From SCQX01 sp035720945 (GTDB lineage Bacteria; Pseudomonadota; Gammaproteobacteria; Burkholderiales; Burkholderiaceae_B), in contig DASTNK010000118.1 of assembly GCA_035720945.1 (NCBI GenBank), forward strand, positions 1 through 14,544: 14,544 nt of DNA, given 5' to 3'. The notes beneath the pieces were generated by a model that worked only from the letters and a program-made list of their open reading frames with translations, ran no database searches and was not told the origin of the DNA. Each line of letters starts with the position of its first letter. Position 1 is the stretch's first letter. Position numbers and translations under genes: made by a program. Of this stretch, positions 14,473-14,544 are shown piece after piece.

Positions 14473-14507
14473 AGGTGTGGAGCGTCGTTCCACACCTTTT
14501 TCTTTTT
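14473..14507 (+). terminator. Intrinsic terminator after hldD, directly before the next gene's ribosome binding site
   Basis: AGGTGTGGA (14473-14481) pairs perfectly over 9 bp with TCCACACCT (14489-14497) around the loop GCGTCGT. TTTTCTTTTT (14498-14507) follows. This is a strong rho-independent terminator. The next gene's GGAG begins at 14508, so no promoter fits between terminator and gene. Either read-through is needed, or the hairpin works as a conditional attenuator. Confidence 0.87.
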
Positions 14508-14518
14508 GGAGACAGCTC

Positions 14519-14544
14519 ATGAATCCTTTTCTCGAATCCACCGT
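14519..14544 (+). CDS. Start of a gene cut by the window end, possibly cysteine synthase B
   Basis: Only nine codons are visible: MNPFLESTV, the last from an incomplete GTN codon. GGAG at 14508-14511, seven bases before ATG 14519, supports a real start. The residues LESTV line up with the opening of CysM proteins (E. coli: LEQTI just before the GNTPLV motif), and cysM often follows rfaD/hldD in betaproteobacteria. Nine residues cannot prove this, so no symbol is given. The presence of a gene is much surer than its identity. Confidence 0.5.

Noticed and set aside
1..14544. Mobile elements, attachment sites, CRISPR arrays, toxin-antitoxin pairs, tRNA or rRNA genes.
   Set aside because: None was seen. 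The genes are contiguous housekeeping genes of even composition, with no direct repeats or foreign-looking segment.

Overview
The window reads as a conserved housekeeping region of a GC-rich betaproteobacterium, most likely in or near the Alcaligenaceae (Bordetella/Achromobacter type). The reasons are the strong GC bias at third codon positions, the gene order, the single-domain heptose kinase and the protein sequences themselves. This placement is made from memory of gene order and protein families; no database search was run. Every convincing gene lies on the + strand. I saw no mobile element, CRISPR array, tRNA, rRNA or sign of recent gene transfer, and no new multi-gene system. The most interesting material is non-coding: leader, hairpin and terminator structures and possible promoters inside genes.

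Region 1 (1-8482) is a tightly packed biosynthetic array: the 3' part of gyrA, then serC, pheA, hisC, tyrA, aroA and cmk. Neighbouring genes overlap by 1, 8, 1, 4 and 4 bases, and the only gap is 18 bases (pheA-hisC), so translational coupling is likely throughout. SerC belongs to serine and pyridoxal-phosphate synthesis. AroA makes the chorismate precursor EPSP. PheA and TyrA split chorismate/prephenate flow between phenylalanine and tyrosine. HisC sits between them and is a plausible aromatic aminotransferase. This matches the mixed-function 'supraoperon' known from pseudomonads (gyrA-serC-pheA-hisC-tyrA-aroA-cmk-rpsA).

Region 2 (8483-10743) holds rpsA (ribosomal protein S1) and ihfB (IHF beta). 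A 115-base leader with a U-rich run, an 11-bp hairpin and no clear Shine-Dalgarno site precedes rpsA. A possible rpsA promoter lies inside the end of cmk. The unit ends with a perfect GC-rich hairpin followed by a strong intrinsic terminator.

Region 3 (10744-14507) is an envelope unit: lapA, lapB, the heptose-7-phosphate kinase gene (rfaE1) and hldD. Its probable promoter has a -10 hexamer abutting a perfect inverted repeat. LapA and LapB control LPS synthesis (LapB through LpxC turnover), while RfaE1 and HldD supply heptose for the LPS inner core, so the cluster links lipid A output to core assembly. It ends at an intrinsic terminator whose U-tract touches the ribosome binding site of the next gene, of which only nine codons are visible (possibly cysM).

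The only gene-free stretches of 100 bases or more are 8483-8597, 10650-10863 and 14345-14518. All are shorter than 300 bases and are described below.
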